Made by a program: the position numbers and the translations under genes. From an uncultured Eubacteriales bacterium (GTDB lineage Bacteria; Bacillota; Clostridia; Oscillospirales; Oscillospiraceae): a DNA stretch of 9,340 nucleotides. Where the stretch lies: positions 1 to 9,340 of the forward strand of contig URNZ01000071.1 of NCBI GenBank assembly GCA_900549405.1, given 5' to 3'. Each line of letters starts with the position of its first letter. The first letter of the stretch is position 1. Positions 1-5,613 of this stretch are shown here, piece by piece. The notes beneath the pieces were generated by a model that saw only the letters and a program-made list of their open reading frames with translations, was not told the DNA's origin and did no database searches.

Positions 1-427
1 AGGGCGTTCCCTCGGTAGCAGGGGAATAGCCGCAAGCCTCGTCATGTTCGTGTTTGCAGTCTAATTCTTTTTTGATACAGCCGGTGTCCTCGCTGCACTC
101 GTGGGTGCAGTTTACCGGCTCCTGATTTTCCGCATCGGACGGGCTGGCTGTGTTATCCGACACGCTTTCTGCCGGGTAGCAGTCCGCCGTATGCTTGTGG
201 ACGCAGCTTGTCACAAGGGTATAGCAGTCCTCGGTGTGTTCGTGATTGCAGGGTGTCCCCTCGATGCCCTCGGTATAGCCGCAGTCGGCGTTGTGTTCTG
301 TGTGGTGTTCGCATAAGCCGCCTACATTTTGATCTGAACTTTCCACCGCCAGTACATTTACCGGCAAAGTGGAGCATACCATCGCGCCCACCATCAGCAG
401 AGCGGCAATCCGTTTTTTTATTCTCAT
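1..427 (-). CDS. Secreted Cys/His-rich repeat surface protein, N-terminal part (runs off the left edge)
   Basis: The reading frame is open from ATG at 427 to the window edge (142 codons, no stop), so only the N-terminus is present. An AGGAGG ribosome site (434-439) lies 6 nt before the ATG. Residues 1-27 form a signal peptide (MRIKK, hydrophobic core, VLA cleavage site). The mature part repeats a C-x-H-x-H-x3-C-(G)-Y motif: CEHHTEHNADCGY, CNHEHTEDCY, CVHKHTADCY, CTHECSEDTGC and CKHEHDEACGY, with 'EGTP' connectors. Such repeats occur in large exported, often wall-anchored or pilin-like proteins of gut Firmicutes (recollection of the family); their role is not established. Regular Cys/His pairs suggest metal binding or redox cross-linking (inference). 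Adhesin domains and a sorting signal, if any, lie beyond the edge. Base composition is less GC-rich than the thi genes. The export call is solid; the function is unknown. Confidence 0.8.
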   Translation of the reverse strand, partial: MRIKKRIAALLMVGAMVCSTLPVNVLAVESSDQNVGGLCEHHTEHNADCGYTEGIEGTPCNHEHTEDCYTLVTSCVHKHTADCYPAESVSDNTASPSDAENQEPVNCTHECSEDTGCIKKELDCKHEHDEACGYSPATEGTP

Positions 428-460
428 TTTAATCCTCCTGTTCTATGTTGATAATTGATA

Positions 461-514
461 AAAACCGCAAAAGGAAGCGGTTATCCATCCGGCTGCCATG
501 GATAACTGCTTCCT
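461..514 (-). terminator. Terminator-like hairpin in the leader of the secreted Cys/His protein (possible attenuator)
   Basis: Arms 473-488 and 498-513 are complementary over 16 bp with one mismatch, extendable by one A-T pair, around a 9-nt loop. On the minus strand the stem is followed by TTTTGCGGTTTTT, as in an intrinsic terminator; on the plus strand no T-run follows. It lies between the predicted promoter (601-630) and the ATG at 427, so it could act as an attenuator. It could also end a short upstream transcript. Confidence 0.5.
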
Positions 515-559
515 CTGTGATAGCGATATGCGGATAGCACAAAAACAGGCAGATTTACC

Positions 560-597
<38 letters not shown>

Positions 598-600
598 GTA

Positions 601-630
601 AGTATATTGTTCAACGGCATAGTTTGTCAA
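601..630 (-). promoter_or_regulatory. Predicted sigma-A promoter for the secreted Cys/His protein
   Basis: The minus strand reads TTGACA (630-625, perfect -35), 18 bp, then TATACT (606-601, one mismatch in the -10). The predicted start is near 594, inside the TCTG/CAGA tract. The leader to the ATG would be about 165 nt. Confidence 0.65.
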
Positions 631-677
631 CCCCCTTTTTCCGCAAAAAAGCGCATAATTTCCCCTTCCCCTGTATT

Positions 678-791
678 TTACGATACGGCGTTTTGCGTGT
701 CAATAGGTTTGGAGCGAATGAAGTGTTTTCTCTTGCGCTGCCCCCGGTACAGCTTGTCCGTCAATGTAAAGATACCGTTGTTTTCTTTCAT
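678..791 (-). CDS. Possible micro-ORF, 37 aa, unknown (alternative frame to 700-798)
   Basis: ATG at 791 to TAA at 678-680 encodes a basic peptide beginning MKENNGIFTLTDKLYRGQRK and ending IDTQNAVS. Its composition looks more like real protein than the overlapping 32-aa frame, but its start is 13 nt from the GGAGG motif, further than ideal. I do not recognise a family. It could be a real small protein, or the tail of a broken gene read in the shifted frame. It ends about 50 nt before the promoter at 601-630. Confidence 0.25.
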   Translation of the reverse strand: MKENNGIFTLTDKLYRGQRKRKHFIRSKPIDTQNAVS

Positions 792-798
792 TGCTCAT
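700..798 (-). pseudogene. Micro-ORF, 32 aa, possible truncated N-terminus of a mobile-element sigma-like gene
   Basis: ATG at 798 has GGAGG (805-809) with an ideal 6-nt spacer and is followed by MSNERKQRYLYIDGQAVP, then 14 unrelated residues and TGA at 700-702. The opening 'YLYIDGQAVP' recalls the N-termini of small sigma-70-like or HTH proteins in Firmicute conjugative elements (recollection, unverified), which run on as 'VTEEVY...'. Here that continuation is missing, suggesting truncation or a frameshift. It overlaps the 678-791 frame almost completely, so at most one is likely to be translated as a product. Confidence 0.3.
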
Positions 799-819
799 GG
801 TGTTCCTCCGTTTTTCGTG

Positions 820-848
820 TAGAGTCCACGCATAGCGCGTGGACTCTA
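820..848. repeat. Perfect palindrome, possible hairpin or element boundary
   Basis: AGAGTCCACGC (821-831) and GCGTGGACTCT (837-847) are perfect inverted repeats around a 5-nt loop, with one more T-A pair outside. An alternative smaller pairing, GCATAG/CTATGC (830-835/846-851), overlaps it. No T-run follows on either strand, so it is a poor terminator. It lies just upstream of the ribosome site of the 798 micro-ORF, at the junction between the lower-GC left block and the SLH gene's terminator. Confidence 0.5.
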
Positions 849-859
849 TGCAGCTTGGC

Positions 860-883
860 AAAAAAGCGGCGAAGCCACTTTTT
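860..883 (-). terminator. Intrinsic terminator of the SLH surface-protein gene (nearly symmetrical)
   Basis: On the minus strand, GTGGC-TTC-GCCGC (one G-T pair) is flanked by AAAAA and TTTTTT, giving a compact GC hairpin with a T-run 76 nt after the stop codon at 959. The reverse strand also has a T-run (879-883), so it may work in both directions. Confidence 0.7.
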
Positions 884-893
884 CGACAAGCTG

Positions 894-927
894 AGGTTCC
901 CGCCGATTTCTCGGTGGGAGCCTTTTT
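894..927 (+). terminator. Plus-strand terminator-like hairpin with no plus-strand gene in front of it
   Basis: A 13-bp stem with two G-T pairs (894-906/911-923) and a 4-base loop is followed by TTTTT on the plus strand. No convincing plus-strand gene lies upstream, so it may be a repeat hairpin or may block read-through antisense to the SLH gene. Confidence 0.35.
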
Positions 928-958
928 GCTGCTGGGGTCTGCTGGGAAAGTGGATCGC

Positions 959-1981
959 TTACTTCATGTAGCGATACAGGAAGGTTGCGATCTGGCCGCG
1001 GGTGCAGGCCAGGTCGCTGCCGAACTGGTCGGCGGACACGCCCTGGGTCACGCCCTGCTCTGCCGCCCAGCGGACGGCGGGGGCGAAGTAGTCGCTGTCC
1101 TTCACGTCGGAGAACTGGATGTTCCCGCTGGCACTGCCGCCAGCGCTGGTGTTGGCGCTGCCGCCGGAAGTGTTGCTGCCGCTGGAAGAACCGCCGCTGC
1201 CGCTCCCACCGCTGCTGCTCCCGCCGGAGCTGCTGCCGCCGCCGGAGGAAGACCCGCCGGAATTGTTGTTGTTGCCGCTGTTCCCGTTATCGCCGGTGTT
1301 GCCGTTGTCGCCGCTATTGCCGCTGTCCTGGGTGACGAACAGGTCCAGGGGCGGGGTGGCGTCGATGCCGGGCTTCCAGTACAGGTCCTCCAGGGGGTCG
1401 TCGGCCACGGTCTCCTTCTGGCTGCCGTCGGCGATGTGGCGCTTGGCGCTGGTGATGGTCACGTCGCCGCTGACGGCCTTGCCGGGCTGGGCATTCCACG
1501 CCTGAGAGGCGGTGGCGCCCTGGAGATAGACCTCGCCGCTGGAACTGTTGGCCTTGATCTCGGCGGTATAGCTGCTTCCCTTTTTGCTTACTTCCACCGT
1601 CAGGTCATTGTAGCCGTCGGCAGAAATCACAATAGTGGCAGGAAACGAACTATTATAAGTTATTTTCAAGGCCTGATAGCTGCCAAAAGCCCCTGTTGCA
1701 TTGCCGATACACCACTTTGTTCCGCTTTCAAAATAGCCAAACGAATCAACACGGGTATACACCACATCGTTGACAGTGACCTGATTGATTTTTCCCATCC
1801 AATCGCTGGTGTTGCCACCAAAGCCCAAGTCTAAAATACCGTCGAACGAACTGTATGCACAGTTCTCTACTGTGGTCGGCAGTGTCTGGTCTGCCGCCAG
1901 GGCTGGGCTGATGGCGGCCATGGACAGGCACAGGGCCGCTGCCAGCAGGAGCGACGTGGCTTTTCGGAACAGTTTTCTCAT
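959..1981 (-). CDS. Exported SLH-domain surface protein with a putative Shr-type haemoglobin-interacting-like domain
   Basis: A 340-aa protein. ATG at 1981 has AGGAGG (1988-1993) 6 nt upstream. Residues 1-29 are a signal peptide (basic start, LLLAAALCLSMAAI core, ALA cleavage). Residues about 42-131 (W61-GKI-VTVN, then VVISADGY-LTVEV-like strands ending near V131) resemble the DUF1533/Shr haemoglobin-interacting domain; this is a weak match by eye. Residues 218-287 are a low-complexity Ser/Gly/Asn linker. Residues 289-338 are an SLH domain (FSDVKDSDYFAPAVRWA, then CTRGQIATFLYRY), which binds secondary wall polysaccharide. Only one SLH copy is present, whereas three are usual for firm anchoring. 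The DNA for residues ~45-120 is clearly more AT-rich than the linker and SLH part, suggesting a mosaic gene. The SLH call is strong; a haem or haemoglobin role is only a possibility. Confidence 0.88.
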   Translation of the reverse strand: MRKLFRKATSLLLAAALCLSMAAISPALAADQTLPTTVENCAYSSFDGILDLGFGGNTSDWMGKINQVTVNDVVYTRVDSFGYFESGTKWCIGNATGAFGSYQALKITYNSSFPATIVISADGYNDLTVEVSKKGSSYTAEIKANSSSGEVYLQGATASQAWNAQPGKAVSGDVTITSAKRHIADGSQKETVADDPLEDLYWKPGIDATPPLDLFVTQDSGNSGDNGNTGDNGNSGNNNNSGGSSSGGGSSSGGSSSGGSGSGGSSSGSNTSGGSANTSAGGSASGNIQFSDVKDSDYFAPAVRWAAEQGVTQGVSADQFGSDLACTRGQIATFLYRYMK

Positions 1982-2083
1982 AGATTTCCTCCTTTGGTCC
2001 TCTTAAGCGGCCTGGGCCGCCGGGCGTTCGGGCCCCTCTCCGGTGGGTCCGTCTGGCGGGAGCCGATCCCGACAGAAAACAGG

Positions 2084-2113
2084 TTGCAATTTTCCGCCTC
2101 CCCATGCTATACT
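2084..2113 (+). promoter_or_regulatory. Candidate plus-strand promoter inside the SLH gene leader
   Basis: TTGCAA (2084-2089), 18 bp, TATACT (2108-2113). A transcript starting near 2120 would meet a terminator at 2139-2163, giving a short RNA antisense to the SLH leader. No ORF follows. The match is only moderate. Confidence 0.3.
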
Positions 2114-2120
2114 GTTGGGC

Positions 2121-2163
2121 GGCCCGCTTTCGGGCCACGCCGCTGGGGCGCGGCTGTTTTTTT
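2121..2163 (+). terminator. Two adjacent hairpins, the second with a T-run (plus-strand terminator)
   Basis: GGCCCG-CTTT-CGGGCC (2121-2136) is followed by GCCGC-6 nt-GCGGC (2139-2154) and TGTTTTTTT (2155-2163). The second hairpin has standard intrinsic-terminator form on the plus strand. Confidence 0.45.
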
Positions 2164-2172
2164 GACGCAGCA

Positions 2173-2188
2173 GTTAGCAGTGCCTAAC
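2173..2188. promoter_or_regulatory. GTTAG-N6-CTAAC palindrome, distal copy
   Basis: GTTAG (2173-2177), 6 nt, CTAAC (2184-2188) followed by TT. It matches the copy at 2228-2243, 55 bp away start to start. It could be a repressor operator or one arm set of an RNA switch in the SLH leader. Confidence 0.4.
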
Positions 2189-2196
2189 TTCTCTTC

Positions 2197-2247
2197 AAAA
2201 AACAGGCAAGTTAGCAACGGTTATAGGGTTAGTTATCGCTAACTTGC
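2197..2247 (-). terminator. Attenuator-like hairpin at the start of the SLH gene leader
   Basis: The minus strand reads GCAAGTTAGC (2247-2238), a 22-nt loop, GCTAACTTGC (2215-2206), then CTGTTTTTTG: a 10-bp perfect stem with a run of six T. It begins only one or two bases after the predicted start near 2248, so termination here would give an RNA of about 50 nt. The 3' arm can pair instead with GAAGTTAG just downstream (minus strand 2191-2184), a possible antiterminator. Confidence 0.45.
2228..2243. promoter_or_regulatory. GTTAG-N6-CTAAC palindrome, promoter-proximal copy
   Basis: GTTAG (2228-2232), 6 nt, CTAAC (2239-2243) followed by TT. It overlaps about +5 to +20 of the predicted SLH transcript, a classic repressor position. 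The half-site loosely recalls DtxR/MntR-type boxes (TTAGG...CCTAA), but the spacing and core differ, so no regulator is assigned. Confidence 0.4.
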
Positions 2248-2254
2248 GTGTGCT

Positions 2255-2283
2255 ATGTTACCAAAAAGCAATTTTCTTGTCAA
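2255..2283 (-). promoter_or_regulatory. Predicted promoter of the SLH surface-protein gene
   Basis: The minus strand reads TTGACA (2283-2278, perfect -35), 17 bp, then TAACAT (2260-2255, two mismatches). The predicted start is near 2248, giving a leader of about 265 nt to the ATG at 1981. The leader is unusually long and full of inverted repeats. Confidence 0.5.
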
Positions 2284-2351
2284 CGCCTCCGGGCCATCTT
2301 TCCGCAAAAAATGTTCTGTAAATTCTTTGATGTTGCAAATTTACACCAGTT

Positions 2352-2449
2352 CTGTCATTCCGAGAAGCGCAGCGACGTGGGAATCCGTTTTCCCAAAGAC
2401 GCAGATACGGATTGCCGCGTCGGCCCGCTGGGCCTCCTCGCAATGACAG
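2352..2449. repeat. About 98-bp palindromic dispersed repeat with 13-bp terminal inverted repeats
   Basis: The ends CTGTCATTCCGAG (2352-2364) and CTCGCAATGACAG (2437-2449) are inverted repeats with one mismatch. Internal arms (GGAATCCG near 2380 and CGGATTGCC near 2408) also pair, so the whole unit can fold. A related half-unit lies at 5778-5820 (35 of 43 positions identical by hand alignment). No ORF or transposase is inside, so it resembles a MITE or REP-like element. It ends 13 bp before the apbE ribosome site and therefore forms part of that gene's leader. Confidence 0.7.
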
Positions 2450-2477
2450 TGACAAACTTTCCAAAAGGAGCATTTCC

Positions 2478-3485
2478 ATGAAAAAATGTCTCATTTTCTG
2501 TCTGCTGGCTCTGTCCCTGCTGCCCGGCTGCGCCGCCGCGCCAAAGGCGCAGACGGCCTCGTTTTTGGCCATGGACACCGCCATGGACCTGACCATCTAT
2601 GGGGACGCCGACCTGCCCGGCCAGGTGCAGGGGCTGATCGATGACTTGGAGGGCCAGCTGTCCGTCACCGACCCGGACAGCCAGATCTACGCCGTGAACG
2701 CCCGGGGCTCCGGCACCCTGACGGGCCGGGCGGACACGCTGATGGGCCAGGCCCTGGACCTGTGCCGCCGCACCGGCGGGGCCCTGGACCTGTCCATCTA
2801 TCCCGTGGTCCGGGCCTGGGGCTTTACCACCGGGGACTATCAGGTGCCCAGTGACGATGACCTGGCGACCCTCACGGCTCTGGTGGACTACACCCGCATC
2901 GACTATGACCCGGCCAGCGGCGCTGTCTCTCTGCCCGAGGGGATGGAGATCGACCTGGGCAGCGTGGCCAAGGGCTATGCCGGGCGGGAGGCCGCCCAGC
3001 TGCTGCGCCAGGCGGGGGTCTCCTCCGCCCTGCTGAATCTGGGGGGCAACATCCAGACAGTGGGCAGCCGCCCCGACGGGGACCCCTGGCAGATCGGCGT
3101 GAAGGACCCGTCCACCGGCCAGCCCATGATGGTCCTGTCCATCCGGGACCAGGCGGTGGTCACCTCCGGGGGCTATGAGCGCTATTTCCAGCAGGACGGG
3201 CGGACCTATTGGCACATCATGGACCCGGCCACCGGACGCCCGGCTGAGAGCGGCCTGCGCTCGGTCACCATCGTGGGGGACGACGGCCTGGTGTGCGACG
3301 GGCTGTCCACCGCCCTGTTCGTCATGGGCCTGGAGCGGGCCGCTCAGTTCTGGGCGGGCAGCGACGATTTCGAGGCCATCTTCGTCACCGACGACGGCTC
3401 CGTCTACCTCACCCAGGGGCTGACGGACCGGTTTGCCCTCACCCAGGACCACGCCGACACGCCGGTGCAGGTCATCCAGAGATAA
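2478..3485 (+). CDS. apbE: FAD:protein FMN transferase, ApbE family lipoprotein
   Basis: A 335-aa protein that attaches FMN through a phosphoester bond to Thr/Ser of extracytoplasmic flavoproteins, using FAD and Mg. ATG at 2478 follows AAAAGGAG with a 7-nt spacer. A longer frame from 2412 exists, but its extra residues come from the palindromic repeat and it would lose the signal. Residues 1-18 form a lipoprotein signal with lipobox LLPGC (Cys18). ApbE motifs follow in order: MDTAMDLTIYG (32-42), EGQLSV-DSQIYAVN (58-74), EIDLGSVAKGYA (157-168), LNLGGNIQTVG (187-197), VVTSGGYERYF (227-237), HIMDPATGRP (246-255) and CDGLSTALFVMG with likely Mg ligands D274 and T278. Length fits the family. It stands alone: no Rnf, Nqr or FMN-binding-domain substrate is encoded nearby, so its target is elsewhere. 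It converges on cytX and shares the terminator region. Confidence 0.95.
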   Translation: MKKCLIFCLLALSLLPGCAAAPKAQTASFLAMDTAMDLTIYGDADLPGQVQGLIDDLEGQLSVTDPDSQIYAVNARGSGTLTGRADTLMGQALDLCRRTGGALDLSIYPVVRAWGFTTGDYQVPSDDDLATLTALVDYTRIDYDPASGAVSLPEGMEIDLGSVAKGYAGREAAQLLRQAGVSSALLNLGGNIQTVGSRPDGDPWQIGVKDPSTGQPMMVLSIRDQAVVTSGGYERYFQQDGRTYWHIMDPATGRPAESGLRSVTIVGDDGLVCDGLSTALFVMGLERAAQFWAGSDDFEAIFVTDDGSVYLTQGLTDRFALTQDHADTPVQVIQR

Positions 3486-3487
3486 CA

Positions 3488-3525
3488 CGACCCCCGCCGA
3501 TCTGAAAGACCGGCGGGGGTCGTTT
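3488..3525 (+). terminator. Terminator between convergent apbE and cytX
   Basis: A perfect 12-bp stem, CGACCCCCGCCG (3488-3499) and CGGCGGGGGTCG (3511-3522), with an 11-nt loop and a short T-run (TTTAT) on the plus strand. It begins 2 nt after the apbE stop and lies 20 bp before the cytX stop. The minus-strand T-run is poor, so it serves apbE best. Confidence 0.8.
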
Positions 3526-3541
3526 ATGCATAGAGCGATAT

Positions 3542-4708
3542 TCAGCCCTGCTTTTTGGGCAGCACCTTGTCCGCCAGCAGGCACAGGATCACGGTGAGCA
3601 CCATGTCGGGCAGGGTATAGCCCACGGGGGTGTCCACCCCCATCAGCCAGCGATAGGCGGCAAAGCCGATGAGCCAGATGACCAGGTTCCGCCCATCGGC
3701 CAGGACATCGAACCGGTCCCGGCCCAGGATAAAGTGGTCGGCGATCTGCACGGCGATCATGGGGGCAAACACCGAGCCGATGAGATACAAGAACCCGGTG
3801 ATGTCGTCCATGGGGAACAGGATGGCCCCCGCCACGCCCACGATGGTCACAACGATGGCCGTCTTCTTCCCGTCCAGCTTGTGGGACAGGGACTCGGCGG
3901 AGATACCGGCGGACCAGGCGTCCAAAAACGTGGTGGTCACGGTGGAGAAGACCAGGATGACCAGGGCGGCCACGCCCAGGCCCGCCTTCACCATGATGAC
4001 GGCGATGTCATATTCCCCGGTGAACATGGCGGCCCCCATGCCGATGACATACATCCAGCAGGACACCAGACCATAGACGATGACGCTGACCCAGGTGGCC
4101 TGGGCGGGCTTTTGGGCCTGGCTGGTGTAGTCGCTGATGAGGGGCAGCCAGCTCAGGGGCATGGCCACCGCCAGCTCCACCGCCGCGCCGAAGGACATGG
4201 CCTCCCCGGCGGCGGTGACGGCGTTGTCGGAGAAGAAGATGACCTTACACAACACCAAGGTCAGCAAAAACAGGGCCGCCATGGTCAGCTTGTTGATCCA
4301 GCCCAGGTCGGTGACGCCCACGGCGATCCACAGGACGATGAGGACCCCGATGACCAGGCACCACACCCAGTGGCCCACCGCGAAGATGCCGCCGATGGCC
4401 AGGGCCCCGTCATAGATCATGATGGCCGTCCAGCCCACCAATTGCAGCACGTTCAGCAGGGCAAACAGCAGGCCGCCCCGCTGGCCAAAGCTCATTTTCA
4501 CCGTCTCCATGGCGGTGCGGCCCGTGCGTCCGCCGATCAGGCCCGCCAGCAGCATCATGGCGCAGCCAATGATGTGGCCCAGGAGGATGGCCGCCAGACC
4601 CTGGCTCAGGCCAAGGGAGGCGAAAGAAGTGCCCGTCAAGATCTCGGCCAGGGAGACGCCCGCGCCGAACCAGATCAGGCCGTTTTGCAGGGTAGAGGTC
4701 TTTTTCAT
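3542..4708 (-). CDS. cytX: Putative hydroxymethylpyrimidine transporter CytX (NCS1 family)
   Basis: A 388-aa polytopic membrane protein with about 11-12 hydrophobic segments spread along its length. It resembles NCS1 nucleobase transporters of the CytX branch, predicted to import hydroxymethylpyrimidine (HMP). Features include an N-terminal FGAGVSLAEILTGT segment (14-27), SWLPLISDYTSQAQKP (186-201, the NCS1 substrate-loop region) and TTTFLDAWSAG (258-268). ATG at 4708 overlaps the thiD stop by 4 bp (ATGA) and has GGGGGAG inside thiD 8 nt upstream, so the two are translationally coupled. It is the last gene of the riboswitch-led thi operon, which supports HMP as substrate over cytosine. Length matches the family; the exact substrate is inferred from context. 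Confidence 0.88.
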   Translation of the reverse strand: MKKTSTLQNGLIWFGAGVSLAEILTGTSFASLGLSQGLAAILLGHIIGCAMMLLAGLIGGRTGRTAMETVKMSFGQRGGLLFALLNVLQLVGWTAIMIYDGALAIGGIFAVGHWVWCLVIGVLIVLWIAVGVTDLGWINKLTMAALFLLTLVLCKVIFFSDNAVTAAGEAMSFGAAVELAVAMPLSWLPLISDYTSQAQKPAQATWVSVIVYGLVSCWMYVIGMGAAMFTGEYDIAVIMVKAGLGVAALVILVFSTVTTTFLDAWSAGISAESLSHKLDGKKTAIVVTIVGVAGAILFPMDDITGFLYLIGSVFAPMIAVQIADHFILGRDRFDVLADGRNLVIWLIGFAAYRWLMGVDTPVGYTLPDMVLTVILCLLADKVLPKKQG

Positions 4709-5502
4709 CGGACAAACTCCCCCTTCAGATCAAACATGTGGTCCATGGGGCCGGAGCCTTTTCCCAGATCCAGCATGGCGGCCAGGGCGCCTGAGATGTA
4801 ATCTTTCGCCCGCTGGACGGACCGGTCCAGATCATAGCCCTTGGCCAGGTTCGCGGCGATGGCGCTGGACAGGGTGCAGCCGGTGCCGTGGGTGTTGCTG
4901 TTCTGGATGCGGCGGCCCCGGAACCAGACACCGGCACCATTCCGCCACAGCAGGTCGTCGGCGTCGCTGATCTGGTGGCCGCCCTTGCACAGCACGGCGC
5001 AGCCGTATTGCTCGCTGATGGCCCGGGCGGCCCGCTCCATCCCGGCGGGGTCAGAGATGGTCATGCCGGACAGGACCTCCGCCTCGGGGATGTTGGGGGT
5101 GAGCAGAGTGGCCAGGGGGAGGAGCTTCTCCTTCAGGGCGTCCACCGCCTCCTCCGAGATGAGCCGGGCCCCGCTGGTGGCCACCATCACCGGGTCCACC
5201 ACGATGTTCCGGGCCTTATACTGGCGCAGCTTGTCCGCGATGACGGCGATGAGGGCGGTGGAGGACACCATGCCCGTCTTCACCGCGTCGGGGAAGATGT
5301 CCGTGAAGACACAGTCCAGCTGGTTGGCCAGAAATTCGGGGGTGGATTCGAGAATGCCATAGACGCCGGTGGTGTTCTGGGCGGTGAGAGCCGTGATGGC
5401 GCTGGTGGCGTAAACGCCGTTGGCCGTCATGGTCTTGATATCCGCTTGAATTCCGGCGCCTCCGCTGGAGTCGCTTCCAGCGATCGTCAATGCTGTTTTC
5501 AT
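4705..5502 (-). CDS. thiD: Hydroxymethylpyrimidine/phosphomethylpyrimidine kinase ThiD
   Basis: A 265-aa ribokinase-fold enzyme that phosphorylates HMP to HMP-P and then HMP-PP, the pyrimidine substrate for ThiE. Visible motifs: ALTIAGSDSSGGAGIQADIK (4-23, pyrimidine binding), KTGM (75-78), VVDPVMVATSG (101-111), LTPNIPEAEVL (134-144), CKGGH (172-176) and NTHGTGCTLSSAIAANLAKG (203-222) with the anion hole and catalytic Cys209. ATG at 5502 has AAAGGAG about 9 nt upstream. It is coupled to cytX by a 4-bp overlap. Upstream, a 340-bp gap rich in palindromes separates it from thiE; no second TPP riboswitch is visible there. Expression therefore depends on read-through from thiE or on an unrecognised promoter in the gap. 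Confidence 0.97.
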   Translation of the reverse strand: MKTALTIAGSDSSGGAGIQADIKTMTANGVYATSAITALTAQNTTGVYGILESTPEFLANQLDCVFTDIFPDAVKTGMVSSTALIAVIADKLRQYKARNIVVDPVMVATSGARLISEEAVDALKEKLLPLATLLTPNIPEAEVLSGMTISDPAGMERAARAISEQYGCAVLCKGGHQISDADDLLWRNGAGVWFRGRRIQNSNTHGTGCTLSSAIAANLAKGYDLDRSVQRAKDYISGALAAMLDLGKGSGPMDHMFDLKGEFVR

Positions 5503-5584
5503 GTGAGGTTTCTCCTTTCTTGCTTAAAAACACATTGAAGTTTTATTACGCGGCGGCAGGTGGTGCCCCCAAGCCGTCGCGAAG

Positions 5585-5613
5585 TCAAAAAAATGGCTCC
5601 GCCATTTTTTTGA
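5585..5613. terminator. Symmetrical hairpin with A- and T-runs between thiE and thiD
   Basis: TCAAAAAAATGGC (5585-5597), a 3-nt loop and GCCATTTTTTTGA (5601-5613) are perfectly complementary. Either strand shows a short GC core followed by seven T, so it could terminate in both directions. On the minus strand it would cut thiE from thiD-cytX. The GC core is only 3 bp (GGC), so efficiency may be low. Confidence 0.5.

Noticed and set aside
839..1834. 331-codon open frame on the plus strand opposite the SLH gene
   Set aside because: It is an Ala/Gly/Val-rich antisense reading of the Ser/Gly linker and SLH codons, with no ribosome site and no family pattern. The minus-strand gene has a signal peptide, SLH motif and ideal start.
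2170..2250. Possible mini CRISPR array from repeated GTTAG/CTAAC arms
   Set aside because: The arms are only 5-10 bp and spacing is irregular, with no 23-36 bp repeat and no cas genes. An operator or attenuator reading fits better.
1982..2250. Known riboswitch (c-di-GMP, SAM or cobalamin) in the long SLH leader
   Set aside because: I looked for the conserved cores of these classes and saw none. The leader has hairpins but no recognisable aptamer.
2355..3584. 409-codon open frame on the minus strand opposite apbE
   Set aside because: It has antisense composition (Gly/His/Gln-rich), crosses a terminator and a palindromic repeat, and has no recognisable domain. ApbE motifs on the plus strand are unambiguous.
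3734..4801. 355-codon open frame on the plus strand opposite cytX
   Set aside because: A His/Gly/Asp-rich shadow of a membrane-protein gene in GC-rich DNA. The opposite strand encodes a clear transporter coupled to thiD.
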